DNA of 64,000 nucleotides from Amia ocellicauda (GCF_036373705.1 NC_089863.1:35353227-35417226); one strand, 5' to 3'. Numbered from the stretch's first letter, positions 1-11,705 are shown. A program made the numbers and translations. Notes: generated by a model from the letters alone, not told the origin.

Positions 1-159
1 ATAATTGAAGAATTGTACACGTACCCGGCTACTTTCAACACCCTTTCCTGCACTGATATTTTTCCCTCCATTTTTCTATTTTTTATTTTTATTTTTTTTG
101 CTGGAAGTTCCGTCAATACCCGCCAACCTTTAAGAGACATCATGCAGCCAGGCCTTTCG

Positions 160-279
160 GCTTGTGGCCACACCGTCCTGAATGCGCCCGATCTCGTCAG
201 ATCTCGGAAGCTAAACGGGGCAGGGCCTGGTCAGTACTTGGATGGGAGACCTCCTAGAAATACCAGGTGCTGCAAGCTT
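160..279 (+). rRNA. 5S rRNA unit 1 (type A)
   Basis: The box C-like GGATGGGAGACC is present, GCTTGTGGC pairs with GCTGCAAGC (helix I), and a five-T terminator follows. Confidence 0.85.
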
Positions 280-487
280 TTTACGTCTCCTGGGTAACTT
301 CATCGTAGCTCTTAATACTCTCTTTCTGTCTCCAGGAGATATAATTGAAGAATTGTACACGTACCCGGCTACTTTCAACACCCTTTGCTGCACTGGTATA
401 TTTCCCTCTATTTTTCTTTTTTTTTTTGCTGGCAGTTCCGTCAATACCCGCCAGCCTTTAAGAGACATCATGCAGCCAGGCATCTCG

Positions 488-607
488 GCTTGCGGCCACA
501 CCATCCTGAACGCGCCCGATCTCGTCAGATCTCGGAAGCTAAACGGGGCAGGACCTGGTCAGTACATGAATGTGAGACCTCCTGGAAGTACCTGGTGCTG
601 CTAGTTT
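488..607 (+). pseudogene. 5S unit 2 (type B, probable pseudogene)
   Basis: Box C is altered to GAATGTGAGACC and the 3' end reads GCTGCTAGT, which breaks helix I pairing. Confidence 0.7.
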
Positions 608-820
608 TTACGTCTCCTGGGTAACTTTACCGTAGCTCTTAATACTCTCTATCTGTCTGGAGGAGATATAATTGAAGTATTGTACACGTACCCAGCTACT
701 GTCAACACCCTTTGCTGCACTGATATTTTTCCATCCATTTTTCTTTTTTTTTTTTTTTTTGCTGGAAGTTCCGTCAATACCCGCCAACCTTTAAGAGACA
801 TCATGCAGCCAGGCCTTTCG

Positions 821-940
821 GCTTGTGGCCACACCGTCCTGAATGCGCCCGATCTCGTCAGATCTCGGAAGCTAAACGGGGCAGGGCCTGGTCAGTACTT
901 GGATGGGAGACCTCCTAGAAATACCAGGTGCTGCAAGCTG
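821..940 (+). pseudogene. 5S unit 3 (type A, terminator lost)
   Basis: The internal control region is type A, but the 3' end reads AAGCTGTTTACG, so there is no run of four T after the gene. Confidence 0.6.
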
Positions 941-1160
941 TTTACGTCTCCTGGGTAACTTCATCGTAGCTCTTAATACTCTCTTTCTGTCTGCAGGAGA
1001 TATAATTGAAGAATTGTACACGTACCCAGCTACTTTCAACACCCTTTCCTGCACAGATATTTTTCCCTCCATTTTTCTTTTTTTTTTTTTTTTTTTTTTT
1101 GCTGGAAATTCCGTCAATACCCGCCAACCTTTAAGAGTCATCATTCAGCCAGGTCTCTCG

Positions 1161-1280
1161 GCTTGCGGCCACACCGTCCTGAATGCGCCCAATCTCGTCA
1201 GATTTCGGAAGCTAAACGGGGCAGGGCCTGGTCAGTACTTGGATGGGAGACCTCCTAGAAATACCAGGTGCTGCAAGCTT
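1161..1280 (+). rRNA. 5S rRNA unit 4 (type A variant)
   Basis: Variant GCCCAATCTC and GATTTCGG in the 5' half; GGATGGGAGACC and a five-T terminator are present. Confidence 0.75.
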
Positions 1281-1489
1281 TTTACGTCTCCTGGGTAACT
1301 TCATCGTAGCTCTTAATACTCTCTTTCTGTCTCCAGGAGATATAATTGAAGAATTGTACACGTACCCGGCTACTTTCAACACCCTTTGCTGCACTGGTAT
1401 ATTTCCCTCTATTTTTCTTTTTTTTTTTTGCTGGCAGTTCCGTCAATACCCGCCAGCCTTTAAGAGACATCATGCAGCCAGGCATCTCG

Positions 1490-1609
1490 GCTTGCGGCCA
1501 CACCATCCTGAACGCGCCCGATCTCGTCAGATCTCGGAAGCTAAACGGGGCAGGACCTGGTCAGTACATGAATGTGAGACCTCCTGGAAATACCTAGTGC
1601 TGCAAGCTT
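1490..1609 (+). pseudogene. 5S unit 5 (type B, probable pseudogene)
   Basis: GAATGTGAGACC replaces the box C consensus, and ACCTAGTGC weakens the CCTGGT/ACCAGG stem. A four-T run is present. Confidence 0.7.
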
Positions 1610-1832
1610 TTACGTCTCCTGGGTAACTTTATCGTAGCTCTTAATACTCTCTCTCTGTCTGGAGGAGATATAATTGAAGTATTGTACACGTATCCAGCTA
1701 CTGTCAACACCCTTTGCTGCACTGATATTTTTCCATCCATTTTTCTTTTTTATTTTTTTATTTTTATTTTTTGCTGGAAGTTCCGTCAATACCCGCCATC
1801 CTTTAAGAGACATCATGCAGCCAGGCCTTTCG

Positions 1833-1952
1833 GCTTGTGGCCACACCGTCCTGAATGCGCCCGATCTCGTCAGATCTCGGAAGCTAAACGGGGCAGGGCC
1901 TGGTCAGTACTTGGATGGTAGACCTCCTAGAAATACCAGGTGCTGCAAGCTT
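1833..1952 (+). rRNA. 5S rRNA unit 6 (type A, GGATGGTAGACC)
   Basis: Type A with one change inside box C (GGATGGTAGACC); five-T terminator. Confidence 0.7.
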
Positions 1953-2172
1953 TTTACGTCTCCTGGGTAACTTCATCGTAGCTCTTAATACTCTCTTTCT
2001 GTCTCCAGGAGATATAATTGAAGAATTGTACACGTACCCGGCTACTTTCAACACCCTTTCCTGCACTGATATTTTTCCCTCCATTTTTCTATTTTTTTTT
2101 TTTTTTTTTTTTGCTGGAAGTTCCGTCAATACCCGCCAACCTTTAAGAGACATCATGCAGCCAGGCCTTTCG

Positions 2173-2292
2173 GCTTGTGGCCACACCGTCCTGAATGCGC
2201 CCGATCTCGTCAGATCTCGGAAGCTAAACGGGGCAGGGCCTGGTCAGTACTTGGATGGGAGACCTCCTAGAAATACCAGGTGCTGCAAGCTT
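2173..2292 (+). rRNA. 5S rRNA unit 7 (type A)
   Basis: Type A consensus with GGATGGGAGACC and a five-T terminator; apparently the same as unit 1. Confidence 0.85.
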
Positions 2293-2500
2293 TTTACGTC
2301 TCCTGGGTAACTTCATCGTAGCTCTTAATACTCTCTTTCTGTCTCCAGGAGATATAATTGAAGAATTGTACACGTACCCGGCTACTTTCAACACCCTTTG
2401 CTGCACTGGTATATTTCCCTCTATTTTTCTTTTTTTTTTTGCTGGCAGTTCCGTCAATACCCGCCAGCCTTTAAGAGACATCATGCAGCCAGGCATCTCG

Positions 2501-2620
2501 GCTTGCGGCCACACCATCCTGAACGCGCCCGATCTCGTCAGATCTCGGAAGCTAAACGGGGCAGGACCTGGTCAGTACATGAATGTGAGACCTCCTGGAA
2601 GTACCTGGTGCTGCTAGCTT
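2501..2620 (+). pseudogene. 5S unit 8 (type B, probable pseudogene)
   Basis: GAATGTGAGACC and GCTGCTAGC at the 3' end; counterpart of unit 2 one higher-order block later. Confidence 0.7.
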
Positions 2621-2833
2621 TTACGTCTCCTGGGTAACTTTATCGTAGCTCTTAATACTCTCTATCTGTCTGGAGGAGATATAATTGAAGTATTGTACAC
2701 GTACCCAGCTACTGTCAACACCCTTTGCTGCACTGATATTTTTCCATCCATTTTTCTTTTTTTTTTTTTTTTTGCTGGAAGTTCCGTCAATACCCGCCAA
2801 CCTTTAAGAGACATCATGCAGCCAGGCCTTTCG

Positions 2834-2953
2834 GCTTGTGGCCACACCGTCCTAAATGCGCCCGATCTCGTCAGATCTCGGAAGCTAAACGGCGCAGGGC
2901 CTGGTCAGTACTTGGATGGGAGACCTCCTAGAAATACCAGGTGCTGCAAGCTG
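2834..2953 (+). pseudogene. 5S unit 9 (type A, terminator lost)
   Basis: Counterpart of unit 3, with the same AAGCTGTTTACG end lacking a T4 run, plus CCTAAATGCG and GGCGCAGGG changes. Confidence 0.6.
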
Positions 2954-3173
2954 TTTACGTCTCCTGGGTAACTTCATCGTAGCTCTTAATACTCTCTTTC
3001 TGTCTGCAGGAGATATAATTGAAGAATTGTACACGTACCCAGCTACTTTCAACACCCTTTCCTGCACAGATATTTTTCCCTCCATTTTTCTATTTTTTTT
3101 TTTTTTTTTTTTTGCTGGAAATTCCGTCAATACCCGCCAACCTTTAAGAGTCATCATTCAGCCAGGTCTCTCG

Positions 3174-3293
3174 GCTTGCGGCCACACCGTCCTGAATGCG
3201 CCCAATCTCGTCAGATTTCGGAAGCTAAAAGGGGCAGGGCATGGTCAGTACTTGGATGGGAGACCTCCTAGAAATACCAGGTGCTGCAAGCCT
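3174..3293 (+). rRNA. 5S rRNA unit 10 (type A variant)
   Basis: Counterpart of unit 4 with extra changes (AAAAGGGGCAGGGCATGG); GGATGGGAGACC and a four-T run remain. Confidence 0.65.
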
Positions 3294-3512
3294 TTTACGT
3301 CTCCTGGGTAACTTCATCGTAGCTCTTAATACTCTCTTTCTGTCTCCAGGAGATATAATTGAAGAATTGTACACGTACCCGGCTACTTTCAACACCCTTT
3401 CCTGCACTGATATTTTTCCCTCCATTTTTCTATTTTTTTTTTTTTTTTTTTTGCTGGAAGTTCCGTCAATACCCGCCAACCTTTAAGAGACATCATGCAG
3501 CCAGGCCTTTCG

Positions 3513-3632
3513 GCGTGTGGCCACACCGTCCTGAATGCGCCCGATCTCGTCAGATCTCGGAAGCTAAACGGGGCAGGGCCTGGTCAGTACTTGGATGGGA
3601 GACCTCCTAGAAATACCAGGTGCTGCAAGCTT
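3513..3632 (+). rRNA. 5S rRNA unit 11 (type A)
   Basis: Type A with an altered first helix base (GCGTGTGGCC); five-T terminator. This unit is the extra member that lengthens the second higher-order block. Confidence 0.75.
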
Positions 3633-3841
3633 TTTACGTCTCCTGGGTAACTTCATCGTAGCTCTTAATACTCTCTTTCTGTCTCCAGGAGATATAATTG
3701 AAGAATTGTACACGTACCCGGCTACTTTCAACACCCTTTGCTGCACTGGTATATTTCCCTCTATTTTTCTTTTTTTTTTTTGCTGGCAGTTCCGTCAATA
3801 CCCGCCAGCCTTTAAGAGACATCATGCAGCCAGGCATCTCG

Positions 3842-3961
3842 GCTTGCGGCCACACCATCCTGAACGCGCCCGATCTCGTCAGATCTCGGAAGCTAAACGG
3901 GGCAGGACCTGGTCAGTACATGAATGTGAGACCTCCTGGAAATACCTAGTGCTGCAAGCTT
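3842..3961 (+). pseudogene. 5S unit 12 (type B, probable pseudogene)
   Basis: Same type B sequence as unit 5, exactly 2352 bp downstream of it. Confidence 0.7.
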
Positions 3962-4184
3962 TTACGTCTCCTGGGTAACTTTATCGTAGCTCTTAATACT
4001 CTCTCTCTGTCTGGAGGAGATATAATTGAAGTATTGTACACGTATCCAGCTACTGTCAACACCCTTTGCTGCACTGATATTTTTCCATCCATTTTTCTTT
4101 TTTATTTTTTTATTTTTATTTTTTGCTGGAAGTTCCGTCAATACCCGCCATCCTTTAAGAGACATCATGCAGCCAGGCCTTTCG

Positions 4185-4304
4185 GCTTGTGGCCACACCG
4201 TCCTGAATGCGCCCGATCTCGTCAGATCTCGGAAGCTAAACGGGGCAGGGCCTGGTCAGTACTTGGATGGTAGACCTCCTAGAAATACCAGGTGCTGCAA
4301 GCTT
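4185..4304 (+). rRNA. 5S rRNA unit 13 (type A, GGATGGTAGACC)
   Basis: Counterpart of unit 6 at a 2352-bp offset, with the same box C change. Confidence 0.7.
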
Positions 4305-4524
4305 TTTACGTCTCCTGGGTAACTTCATCGTAGCTCTTAATACTCTCTTTCTGTCTCCAGGAGATATAATTGAAGAATTGTACACGTACCCGGCTACTTT
4401 CAACACCCTTTCCTGCACTGATATTTTTCCCTCCATTTTTCTATTTTTTTTTTTTTTTTTTTTTGCTGGAAGTTCCGTAAATACCCGCCAACCTTTAAGA
4501 GACATCATGCAGCCAGGCCTTTCG

Positions 4525-4644
4525 GCTTGTGGCCACACCGTCCTGAATGCGCCCGATCTCGTCAGATCTCGGAAGCTAAACGGGGCAGGGCCTGGTCAGT
4601 ACTTGGATGGGAGACCTCCTAGAAATACCAGGTGCTGCAAGCTT
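4525..4644 (+). rRNA. 5S rRNA unit 14 (type A)
   Basis: Type A consensus with five-T terminator; counterpart of unit 7. Confidence 0.85.
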
Positions 4645-4852
4645 TTTACGTCTCCTGGGTAACTTCATCGTAGCTCTTAATACTCTCTTTCTGTCTCCAG
4701 GAGATATAATTGAAGAATTGTACACGTACCCGGCTACTTTCAACACCCTTTGCTGCACTGGTATATTTCCCTCTATTTTTCTTTTTTTTTTTGCTGGCAG
4801 TTCCGTCAATACCCGCCAGCCTTTAAGAGACATCATGCAGCCAGGCATCTCG

Positions 4853-4972
4853 GCTTGCGGCCACACCATCCTGAACGCGCCCGATCTCGTCAGATCTCGG
4901 AAGCTAAACGGGGCAGGACCTGGTCAGTACATGAATGTGAGACCTCCTGGAAGTACCTGGTGCTGCTAGCTT
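4853..4972 (+). pseudogene. 5S unit 15 (type B, probable pseudogene)
   Basis: GAATGTGAGACC and GCTGCTAGC; counterpart of units 2 and 8. Confidence 0.7.
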
Positions 4973-5185
4973 TTACGTCTCCTGGGTAACTTTATCGTAG
5001 CTCTTAATACTCTCTATCTGTCTGGAGGAGATATAATTGAAGTATTGTACACGTACCCAGCTACTGTCAACACCCTTTGCTGCACTGATATTTTTCCATC
5101 CATTTTTCTTTTTTTTTTTTTTTTTGCTGGAAGTTCCGTCAATACCCGCCAACCTTTAAGAGACATCATGCAGCCAGGCCTTTTG

Positions 5186-5305
5186 GCTTGCGGCCACACC
5201 GTCCTGAACGCGCCCGATCGCGTAAGATCTCGGAAGCTAAACGGGGCAGGACCTGGTCAGTACTTGGATGGGATTCCTCCTGGAAATACCTGGTGCTGCA
5301 AGCTT
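5186..5305 (+). pseudogene. 5S unit 16 (mixed type)
   Basis: TTGGATGGGATTCCTCC disrupts box C, and CGATCGCGTAAG differs in the 5' half. A four-T run remains. Confidence 0.6.
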
Positions 5306-5524
5306 TTACGTGTCCTGGGTAACTTTATCGTAGCTCTTAATTCTCTCTTTCTGTCTGCAGGAGATTTAATTGAAGAATTGTACACGTACCCAGCTACTGT
5401 CAACACCCTTTGCTGCACTGATATTTTTCCATCCATTTTTCTTTTTTTTTTTTTTTTTTTTTTTGCTGGAAGTTCCGTCAATACCCGCCAACCTTTAAGA
5501 GACATCATTCAGCCAGGCCTCTCG

Positions 5525-5644
5525 GCTTGCGGCCACACCGTCCTGAATGCGCCCAATCTCGTCAGATCTCGGAAGCTAAACGGGGCAGGGCCTGGTCAGT
5601 ACTTGGATGGGAGACCTCCTAGAAATACCAGGTGCTGCAAGCCT
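5525..5644 (+). rRNA. 5S rRNA unit 17 (type A variant)
   Basis: GCCCAATCTC variant with intact GGATGGGAGACC and a four-T run (AAGCCTTTTACG). Confidence 0.7.
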
Positions 5645-5859
5645 TTTACGTCTCCTGGGTAACTTCATCGTAGCTCTTAATACTCTCTTTCTGTCTCCAG
5701 GAGATATAATTGAAGAATTGTACACGTACTACGCTACTTTCAACACCCTTTGCTGCACTGATATTTTTCCCTCCATTTTTCTTTTTATTTTATTTTTTTG
5801 CTGGAAGTTCCGTCAATATCCGCCAGCCTTTAAGAGACATCATGCAGCCAGGCCTCTTG

Positions 5860-5979
5860 GCTTGTAGTCACACCGTCCTGAATGCGCCCGATCATATCAG
5901 ATTTCGGAAGCTAAACGGGGCAGGGCCTGGTCAGTACATGGATGTGTGACCTCCTGGAAATACCAGGTGCTGCAAGCTT
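5860..5979 (+). pseudogene. 5S unit 18 (type C, probable pseudogene)
   Basis: GCTTGTAGTCACACC, GATCATATCAG and ATGGATGTGTGACC depart from the internal control region consensus. A five-T run remains. Confidence 0.65.
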
Positions 5980-6198
5980 TTTACGTCTCCTGGGTAACTT
6001 CATCGTAGCTCTTAATACTCTCTTTCTGTCTCCAGGAGATATAATTGAAGAATTGTACACGTACCCGGCTACTTTCAACACCCTTTGCTGCACTGATATT
6101 TTTCCCTCCATTTTTCTATTTTTTTTTTTTTTTTTTTTGCTGGAAGTTCCGTCAATACCCGCCAGCCTTTAAGAGACATCATGCAGCCAGGCATCTCG

Positions 6199-6318
6199 GC
6201 TTGCGGCCACACCATCCTGAACGCGCCCGATCTCGTCAGATCTCGGAAGCTAAACGGGGCAGGACCTGGTCAGTACATGAATGTGAGACCTCCTGGAAAT
6301 ACCTAGTGCTGCAAGCTT
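6199..6318 (+). pseudogene. 5S unit 19 (type B)
   Basis: Type B with GAATGTGAGACC and ACCTAGTGC. Confidence 0.7.
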
Positions 6319-6541
6319 TTACGTCTCCTGGGTAACTTTATCGTAGCTCTTAATACTCTCTCTTTGTCTGGAGGAGATATAATTGAAGTATTGTACACGT
6401 ATCCAGCTACTGTCAACACCCTTTGCTGCACTGATATTTTTCCATCCATTTTTCTTTTTTATTTTTTTATTTTTATTTTTTGCTGGAAGTTCCGTCAATA
6501 CCCGCCAACCTTTAAGAGACATCATGCAGCCAGGCCTTTCG

Positions 6542-6661
6542 GCTTGTGGCCACACCGTCCTGAATGCGCCCGATCTCGTCAGATCTCGGAAGCTAAACGG
6601 GGCAGGACCTGGTCAGTACTTGGATGGGAGACCTCCTGGAAATACCTGGTGCTGCAAGCTT
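6542..6661 (+). rRNA. 5S rRNA unit 20 (A/B hybrid)
   Basis: The 5' half and GGATGGGAGACC are type A, but GGACCTGG and ATACCTGGTGC are B-like, so it looks like a recombinant or converted unit. Confidence 0.65.
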
Positions 6662-6880
6662 TTACGTCTCCTGGGTAACTTTATCGTAGCTCTTAATTCT
6701 CTCTTTCTGTCTGGAGGAGATATAATTGAAGAATTGTACACGTACCCGGCTACTTTCAACACCCTTTGCTGCACTGATATTTTTCCCTCCATTTTTCTAT
6801 TTTTTTTTTTTTTTTTTTTTGCTGGAAGTTCCGTCAATACCCGCCAGCCTTTAAGAGACATCATGCAGCCAGGCATCTCG

Positions 6881-7000
6881 GCTTGCGGCCACACCATCCT
6901 GAACGCGCCCGATCTCGTCAGATCTCGGAAGCTAAACGGGGCAGGACCTGGTCAGTACATGAATGTGAGACCTCCTGGAAATACCTAGTGCTGCAAGCTT
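6881..7000 (+). pseudogene. 5S unit 21 (type B)
   Basis: Type B with GAATGTGAGACC and ACCTAGTGC. Confidence 0.7.
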
Positions 7001-7223
7001 TTACGTCTCCTGGGTAACTTTATCGTAGCTCTTAATACTCTCTCTCTGTCTGGAGGAGATATACTTGAAGTATTGTACACGTATCCAGCTACTGTCAACA
7101 CCCTTTGCTGCACTGATATTTTTCCATCCATTTTTCTTTTTTATTTTTTTATTTTTATTTTTTGATGGAAGTCCCGTCAATACCCGCCAACCTTTAAGAG
7201 ACATCATGCAGCCAGGCCTTTCG

Positions 7224-7343
7224 GCTTGTGGCCACACCGTCTTGAATGCGCCCGATCTCGTCAGATCTCGGAAGCTAAACGGGGCAGGGCCTGGTCAGTA
7301 CTTGGATGGTAGACCTCCTAGAAATACCAGGTGCTGCAAGCTT
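7224..7343 (+). rRNA. 5S rRNA unit 22 (type A, GGATGGTAGACC)
   Basis: Type A with GTCTTGAATG and the GGATGGTAGACC variant; four-T run. Confidence 0.65.
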
Positions 7344-7560
7344 TTACGTCTCCTGGGTAACTTCATCGTAGCTCTTAATACTCTCTTTCTGTCTCCAGGA
7401 GATATAATTGAAGAATTGTACACGTACCCGGCTACTTTCAACACCCTTTCCTGCACTGATATTTTTCCCTCCATTTTTCTATTTTTTTTTTTTTTTTTTT
7501 GCTGGAAGTTCCGTCAATACCCGCCAACCTTTAAGAGACATCATGCAGCCAGGCCTTTCG

Positions 7561-7680
7561 GCTTGTGGCCACACCGTCCTGAATGCGCCCGATCTCGTCA
7601 GATCTCGGAAGCTAAACGGGGCAGGGCCTGGTCAGTACTTGGATGGGAGACCTCCTAGAAATACCAGGTGCTGCAAGCTT
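7561..7680 (+). rRNA. 5S rRNA unit 23 (type A)
   Basis: Type A consensus with five-T terminator. Confidence 0.85.
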
Positions 7681-7889
7681 TTTACGTCTCCTGGGTAACT
7701 TCATCGTAGCTCTTAATACTCTCTTTCTGTCTCCAGGAGATATAATTGAAGAATTGTACACGTACCCGGCTACTTTCAACACCCTTTGCTGCACTGGTAT
7801 ATTTCCCTCTATTTTTCTTTTTTTTTTTTGCTGGCAGTTCCGTCAATACCCGCCAGCCTTTAAGAGACATCATGCAGCCAGGCATCTCG

Positions 7890-8009
7890 GCTTGCGGCCA
7901 CACCATCCTGAACGCGCCCGATCTCGTCAGATCTCGGAAGCTAAACGGGGCAGGACCTGGTCAGTACATGAATGTGAGACCTCCTGGAAGTACCTGGTGC
8001 TGCTAGCTT
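7890..8009 (+). pseudogene. 5S unit 24 (type B)
   Basis: GAATGTGAGACC and GCTGCTAGC at the 3' end. Confidence 0.7.
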
Positions 8010-8143
8010 TTACGTCTCCTGGGTAACTTTATCGTAGCTCTTAATACTCTCTATCTGTCTGGAGGAGATATAATTGAAGTATTGTACACGTACCCAGCTA
8101 CTGTCAACACCCTTTGCTGCACTGATATTTTTCCATCCATTTT

Positions 8144-8179
<36 letters not shown>

Positions 8180-8235
8180 GAAGTTCCGTCAATACCCGCC
8201 AACCTTTAAGAGACATCATGCAGCCAGGCCTTTCG

Positions 8236-8355
8236 GCTTGTGGCCACACCGTCCTGAATGCGCCCGATCTCGTCAGATCTCGGAAGCTAAACGGGGTAGG
8301 GCCTGGTCAGTACTTGGATGGGAGACCTCCTAGAAATACCAGGTGCTGCAAGCTG
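8236..8355 (+). pseudogene. 5S unit 25 (type A, terminator lost)
   Basis: GGGGTAGGG change and an AAGCTGTTTACG end. The preceding spacer carries one of the longest poly-T runs, about 30 T. Confidence 0.6.
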
Positions 8356-8574
8356 TTTACGTCTCCTGGGTAACTTCATCGTAGCTCTTAATACTCTCTT
8401 TCTGTCTGCAGGAGATATAATTGAAGAATTGTACACGTACCCAGCTACTTTCAACACCCTTTCCTGCACAGATATTTTTCCCTCCATTTTTCTATTTTTT
8501 TTTTTTTTTTTTTTGCTGGAAATTCCGTCAATACCCGCCAACCTTTAAGAGTCATCATTCAGCCAGGTCTCTCG

Positions 8575-8694
8575 GCTTGCGGCCACACCGTCCTGAGTGC
8601 GCCCAATCTCGTCAGATTTCGGAAGCTAAACGGGGCAGGGCCTGGTCAGTACTTGGATGGGAGACCTCCTAGAAATACCAGGTGCTGCAAGCCT
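8575..8694 (+). rRNA. 5S rRNA unit 26 (type A variant)
   Basis: CCTGAGTGCGCCCAATC variant with intact GGATGGGAGACC and a four-T run. Confidence 0.65.
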
Positions 8695-8909
8695 TTTACG
8701 TCTCCTGGGTAACTTCATCGTAGCTCTTAATACTCTCTTTCTGTCTCCAGGAGATATAATTGAAGAATTGTACACGTACTAGGCTACTTTCAACACCCTT
8801 TGCTGCACTGATATTTTTCCCTCCATTTTTCTTTTTATTTTATTTTTTTGCTGGAAGTTCCGTCAATATCCGCCAGCCTTTAAGAGACATCATGCAGCCA
8901 GGCCTCTTG

Positions 8910-9029
8910 GCTTGTAGTCACACCGTCCTGAATGCGCCCGATCATATCAGATTTCGGAAGCTAAACGGGGCAGGGCCTGGTCAGTACATGGATGTGTGAC
9001 CTCCTGGAAATACCAGGTGCTGCAAGCTT
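8910..9029 (+). pseudogene. 5S unit 27 (type C)
   Basis: Same class as unit 18 (GCTTGTAGTC, ATGGATGTGTGACC). Confidence 0.65.
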
Positions 9030-9239
9030 TTTACGTCTCCTGGGTAACTGCATCGTAGCTCTTAATTCTCTCTTTCTGTCTGGAGGAGATATAATTGAAG
9101 AATTGTACACGTACCCGGCTACTTTCAACACCCTTTGCTGCACTGATATTTTTCCCTCTATTTTTCTTTTTTTTTTTTTGCTGGAAATTCCGTCAATACC
9201 CGCCATCCTTTAAGAGACATCATGCAGCCAGGCATCTCG

Positions 9240-9359
9240 GCTTGCGGCCACACCATACTGAACGCGCCCGATCTCGTCAGATCTCGGAAGCTAAACGGGG
9301 CAGGACCTGGTTAGTACATGAATGTGAGACCGACTGGAAATACCTAGTGCTGCAAGCTT
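9240..9359 (+). pseudogene. 5S unit 28 (type B)
   Basis: GAATGTGAGACCGACTGG and ACCATACTG changes. Confidence 0.7.
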
Positions 9360-9575
9360 TTACGTCTCCTGGGTAACTTTATCGTAGCTCTTAATACTCT
9401 CTATCTGTCTGGAGGAGATATAATTGAAGAATTGTACATGTACCCGGCTACTTTCAACACCCTTTGCTGCACTGATATTTTTCCCTCCCTTTTTCTATTT
9501 TTTTTTTTTTTTTTTGCTGGAAGTTCCGTCAATACCCGCCAGCCTTTAAGAGACATCATGCAGCCAGGCCTCTTG

Positions 9576-9695
9576 GCTTGCGGCCACACCGTCCTGAACG
9601 CGCCTGATCTCATCAGATCTCGGAAGCTAAATGGGGCAGGGCCTAGACAGTACTTGGATGGGTGACATCCTGGAAATACCAGGTGCTGCAAGCTT
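9576..9695 (+). rRNA. 5S unit 29 (divergent)
   Basis: GCCTAGACAG in place of GCCTGGTCAG, and GGATGGGTGACATCC. A five-T run is present; function is doubtful. Confidence 0.5.
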
Positions 9696-9912
9696 TTTAC
9701 GTCCCCTGGGTAACTTCATCGTAGCTCTTAATACTCTCTTTCAGTCTGGAGGAGATATAATTAAAGAATTGTACACGTACCCGGCTACTTTCAACACACT
9801 TTGCTGCACTGATATGTTTCCCACCATTTTTCTTTTTTCTTTTTTTTTTTTGCTGGAAGTTCCGTCAATACCCGCCAACCTTTAAGAGACATCAATGCAG
9901 CCAGGCGTCTCG

Positions 9913-10032
9913 GCTTGTGGCCACACCGTCCTGAATGCGCCCGATCTCGTCAGATCTCGGAAGCTAAACGGGGCAGGGCCTGGTCAGTACTTGGATGGGT
10001 GACCTCCTGGAAATACCAGGTGCTGCAAGCTT
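9913..10032 (+). rRNA. 5S rRNA unit 30 (GGTGACC type)
   Basis: Type A 5' half with GGATGGGTGACCTCCTGG and an intact ACCAGG stem; five-T terminator. Confidence 0.75.
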
Positions 10033-10249
10033 TTTACTTCTCCTGGGTAACTTTATCGTAGCTCTTAATACTCTCTTTCTGTCTGGAGGAGATATAATTG
10101 AAGAATTGTACACGTACCCGGCTACTTTCAACACCCTTTCCTGCACTGATATTTTTCCCTCCATTTTTCTATTTTTTTTTTTTTTTTATGCTGGAAATTC
10201 CGTCAATACCCGCCAGCCTTTAAGAGACATCATGCAGCCAGGCGTCTCG

Positions 10250-10369
10250 GCTTGTGGCCACACCGTCCTGAACGCGCCCGATCTCGTCAGATCTCAGAAA
10301 CTAAACGGGGCAGGACCTGGTCAGTACTTGGATGGGAGACCTCCTGGAAGTACCAGGTGCTGCAAGCTT
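10250..10369 (+). rRNA. 5S rRNA unit 31 (type A)
   Basis: GGATGGGAGACCTCCTGG, ACCAGG and a five-T run are present. CAGAAACTAAACGG differs in box A. Confidence 0.7.
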
Positions 10370-10585
10370 TTTACGTCACCTGGGGAACTTCGTCGTAGCT
10401 TTTAATACTCTCTTTCTGTCTGGAGGAGATTTAATTGAAGAATTGTACACGTACCCGGCTACTTTCAACACCCTTTACTGCACAGATATTTTTCCCTCCA
10501 TTTTTTTTTTTTCTTTTTTTTTTTTGCTGGAAGTTCCGTCAATACCCTCCAGCCTTTAAGAGACATCATGCAGCCAGGCTGCTTG

Positions 10586-10705
10586 GCTTGCGGCCACACC
10601 GTCCTGAACGCGGTCGATCTCATCAGATCTCGGAAGCTAAACGGTGCAGGGCCTCGTCAGTACTTGGATGGGTGACCTCCTGGAAATACCAGGTGCTGCA
10701 AGCTT
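10586..10705 (+). rRNA. 5S rRNA unit 32 (GGTGACC type)
   Basis: CGCGGTCGATCTCATC and GCCTCGTCAG variants. The terminator is a five-T run followed directly by CG. Confidence 0.6.
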
Positions 10706-10919
10706 TTTCGTCTCCTGGGTAACTTCATCGTAGCTTTTAATACTCTATTTCTGTCTGGAGGAGATATAATTAAAGAACTGTACACGTACCCGGCTACTTT
10801 CAACACCCTTTGCTGCACTGATATTTTTCCCGCCATTTTTCTTTTTCTTTTTTCTTTTTTCTGGAAGTTCCATCAATATCCGCCAGCCTTTAAGAGACAT
10901 CATGCAACCAGGCATCTCG

Positions 10920-11039
10920 GCTTGCGGACACACAGACCTGAACGCGCCCGATCTCATCAGATCTCGGAAACGAAACGGGGCAGGACCTGGTCAGTACTTG
11001 AATGTGAGACCTCCTAGAAAAACCTGGTGCTACAAGCTT
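10920..11039 (+). pseudogene. 5S unit 33 (B-like)
   Basis: GCGGACACACAGACC, GGAAACGAAACGG and GAATGTGAGACC all depart from consensus. Confidence 0.65.
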
Positions 11040-11252
11040 TTACGTCTCCTGGGTAACTTCATCGTAGCTCTTTATACTCTCTTTCTGTCTGGAGGAGATA
11101 TAATTGAAGTATTGTACACGTACCCGGCTACTTTTAACACCCTTTGCTGCACTGATATTTTTCCCTCCATTTTTCTTTTTTCATTTTTTTTTGCTGGAAG
11201 TTCTGTCAATATCCTCCAGCCATTTAGAGACATCATGCAGCCAGGCCTCTTG

Positions 11253-11372
11253 GCTTGCGGCCACACCGTCCTGAACGCGCCCGATCTCGTCAGACCTTGG
11301 AAACTAAACGGGCCAGGGCCTGGTTAGTACTTGGATGGGTGACCTCCTGGAAATACCAGGTGATGCAAGCTT
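11253..11372 (+). rRNA. 5S unit 34 (divergent)
   Basis: AGACCTTGGAAACTAAACG and GGTGATGCAAGC changes; GGATGGGTGACC and five T remain. Confidence 0.5.
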
Positions 11373-11585
11373 TTTACGTATCCTGTGTAACTTCATCGTA
11401 GCTCTTAATACTCTCTTTCAGTCTGGAGGAGATATAATTGAAGAATTGTACACGTACCCAGCTACTTTCAACACCCTTTGCTGCACTGATATTTTTCCCT
11501 CCGTTTTTCTTTTTTTTTTTTTTTTGCTGGAAGTTCCATCAATACCCTCCAGCCTTTAAGAGACATCATACAGCCAGGCCTCTTG

Positions 11586-11705
11586 GCTTGCAACCACACC
11601 GTCCTGAACGTGCCCCATCTCGTCAGATCTCGGAAGCTAAACGGGGCAGGGCCTGGTCATTACTTGAATGTGGGACCTCCTGGAAATACCTGGTTCTGCA
11701 AGCTT
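11586..11705 (+). pseudogene. 5S unit 35 (B-like)
   Basis: GCTTGCAACCACACC, GAATGTGGGACC and GGTTCTGCAAGC changes. Confidence 0.65.
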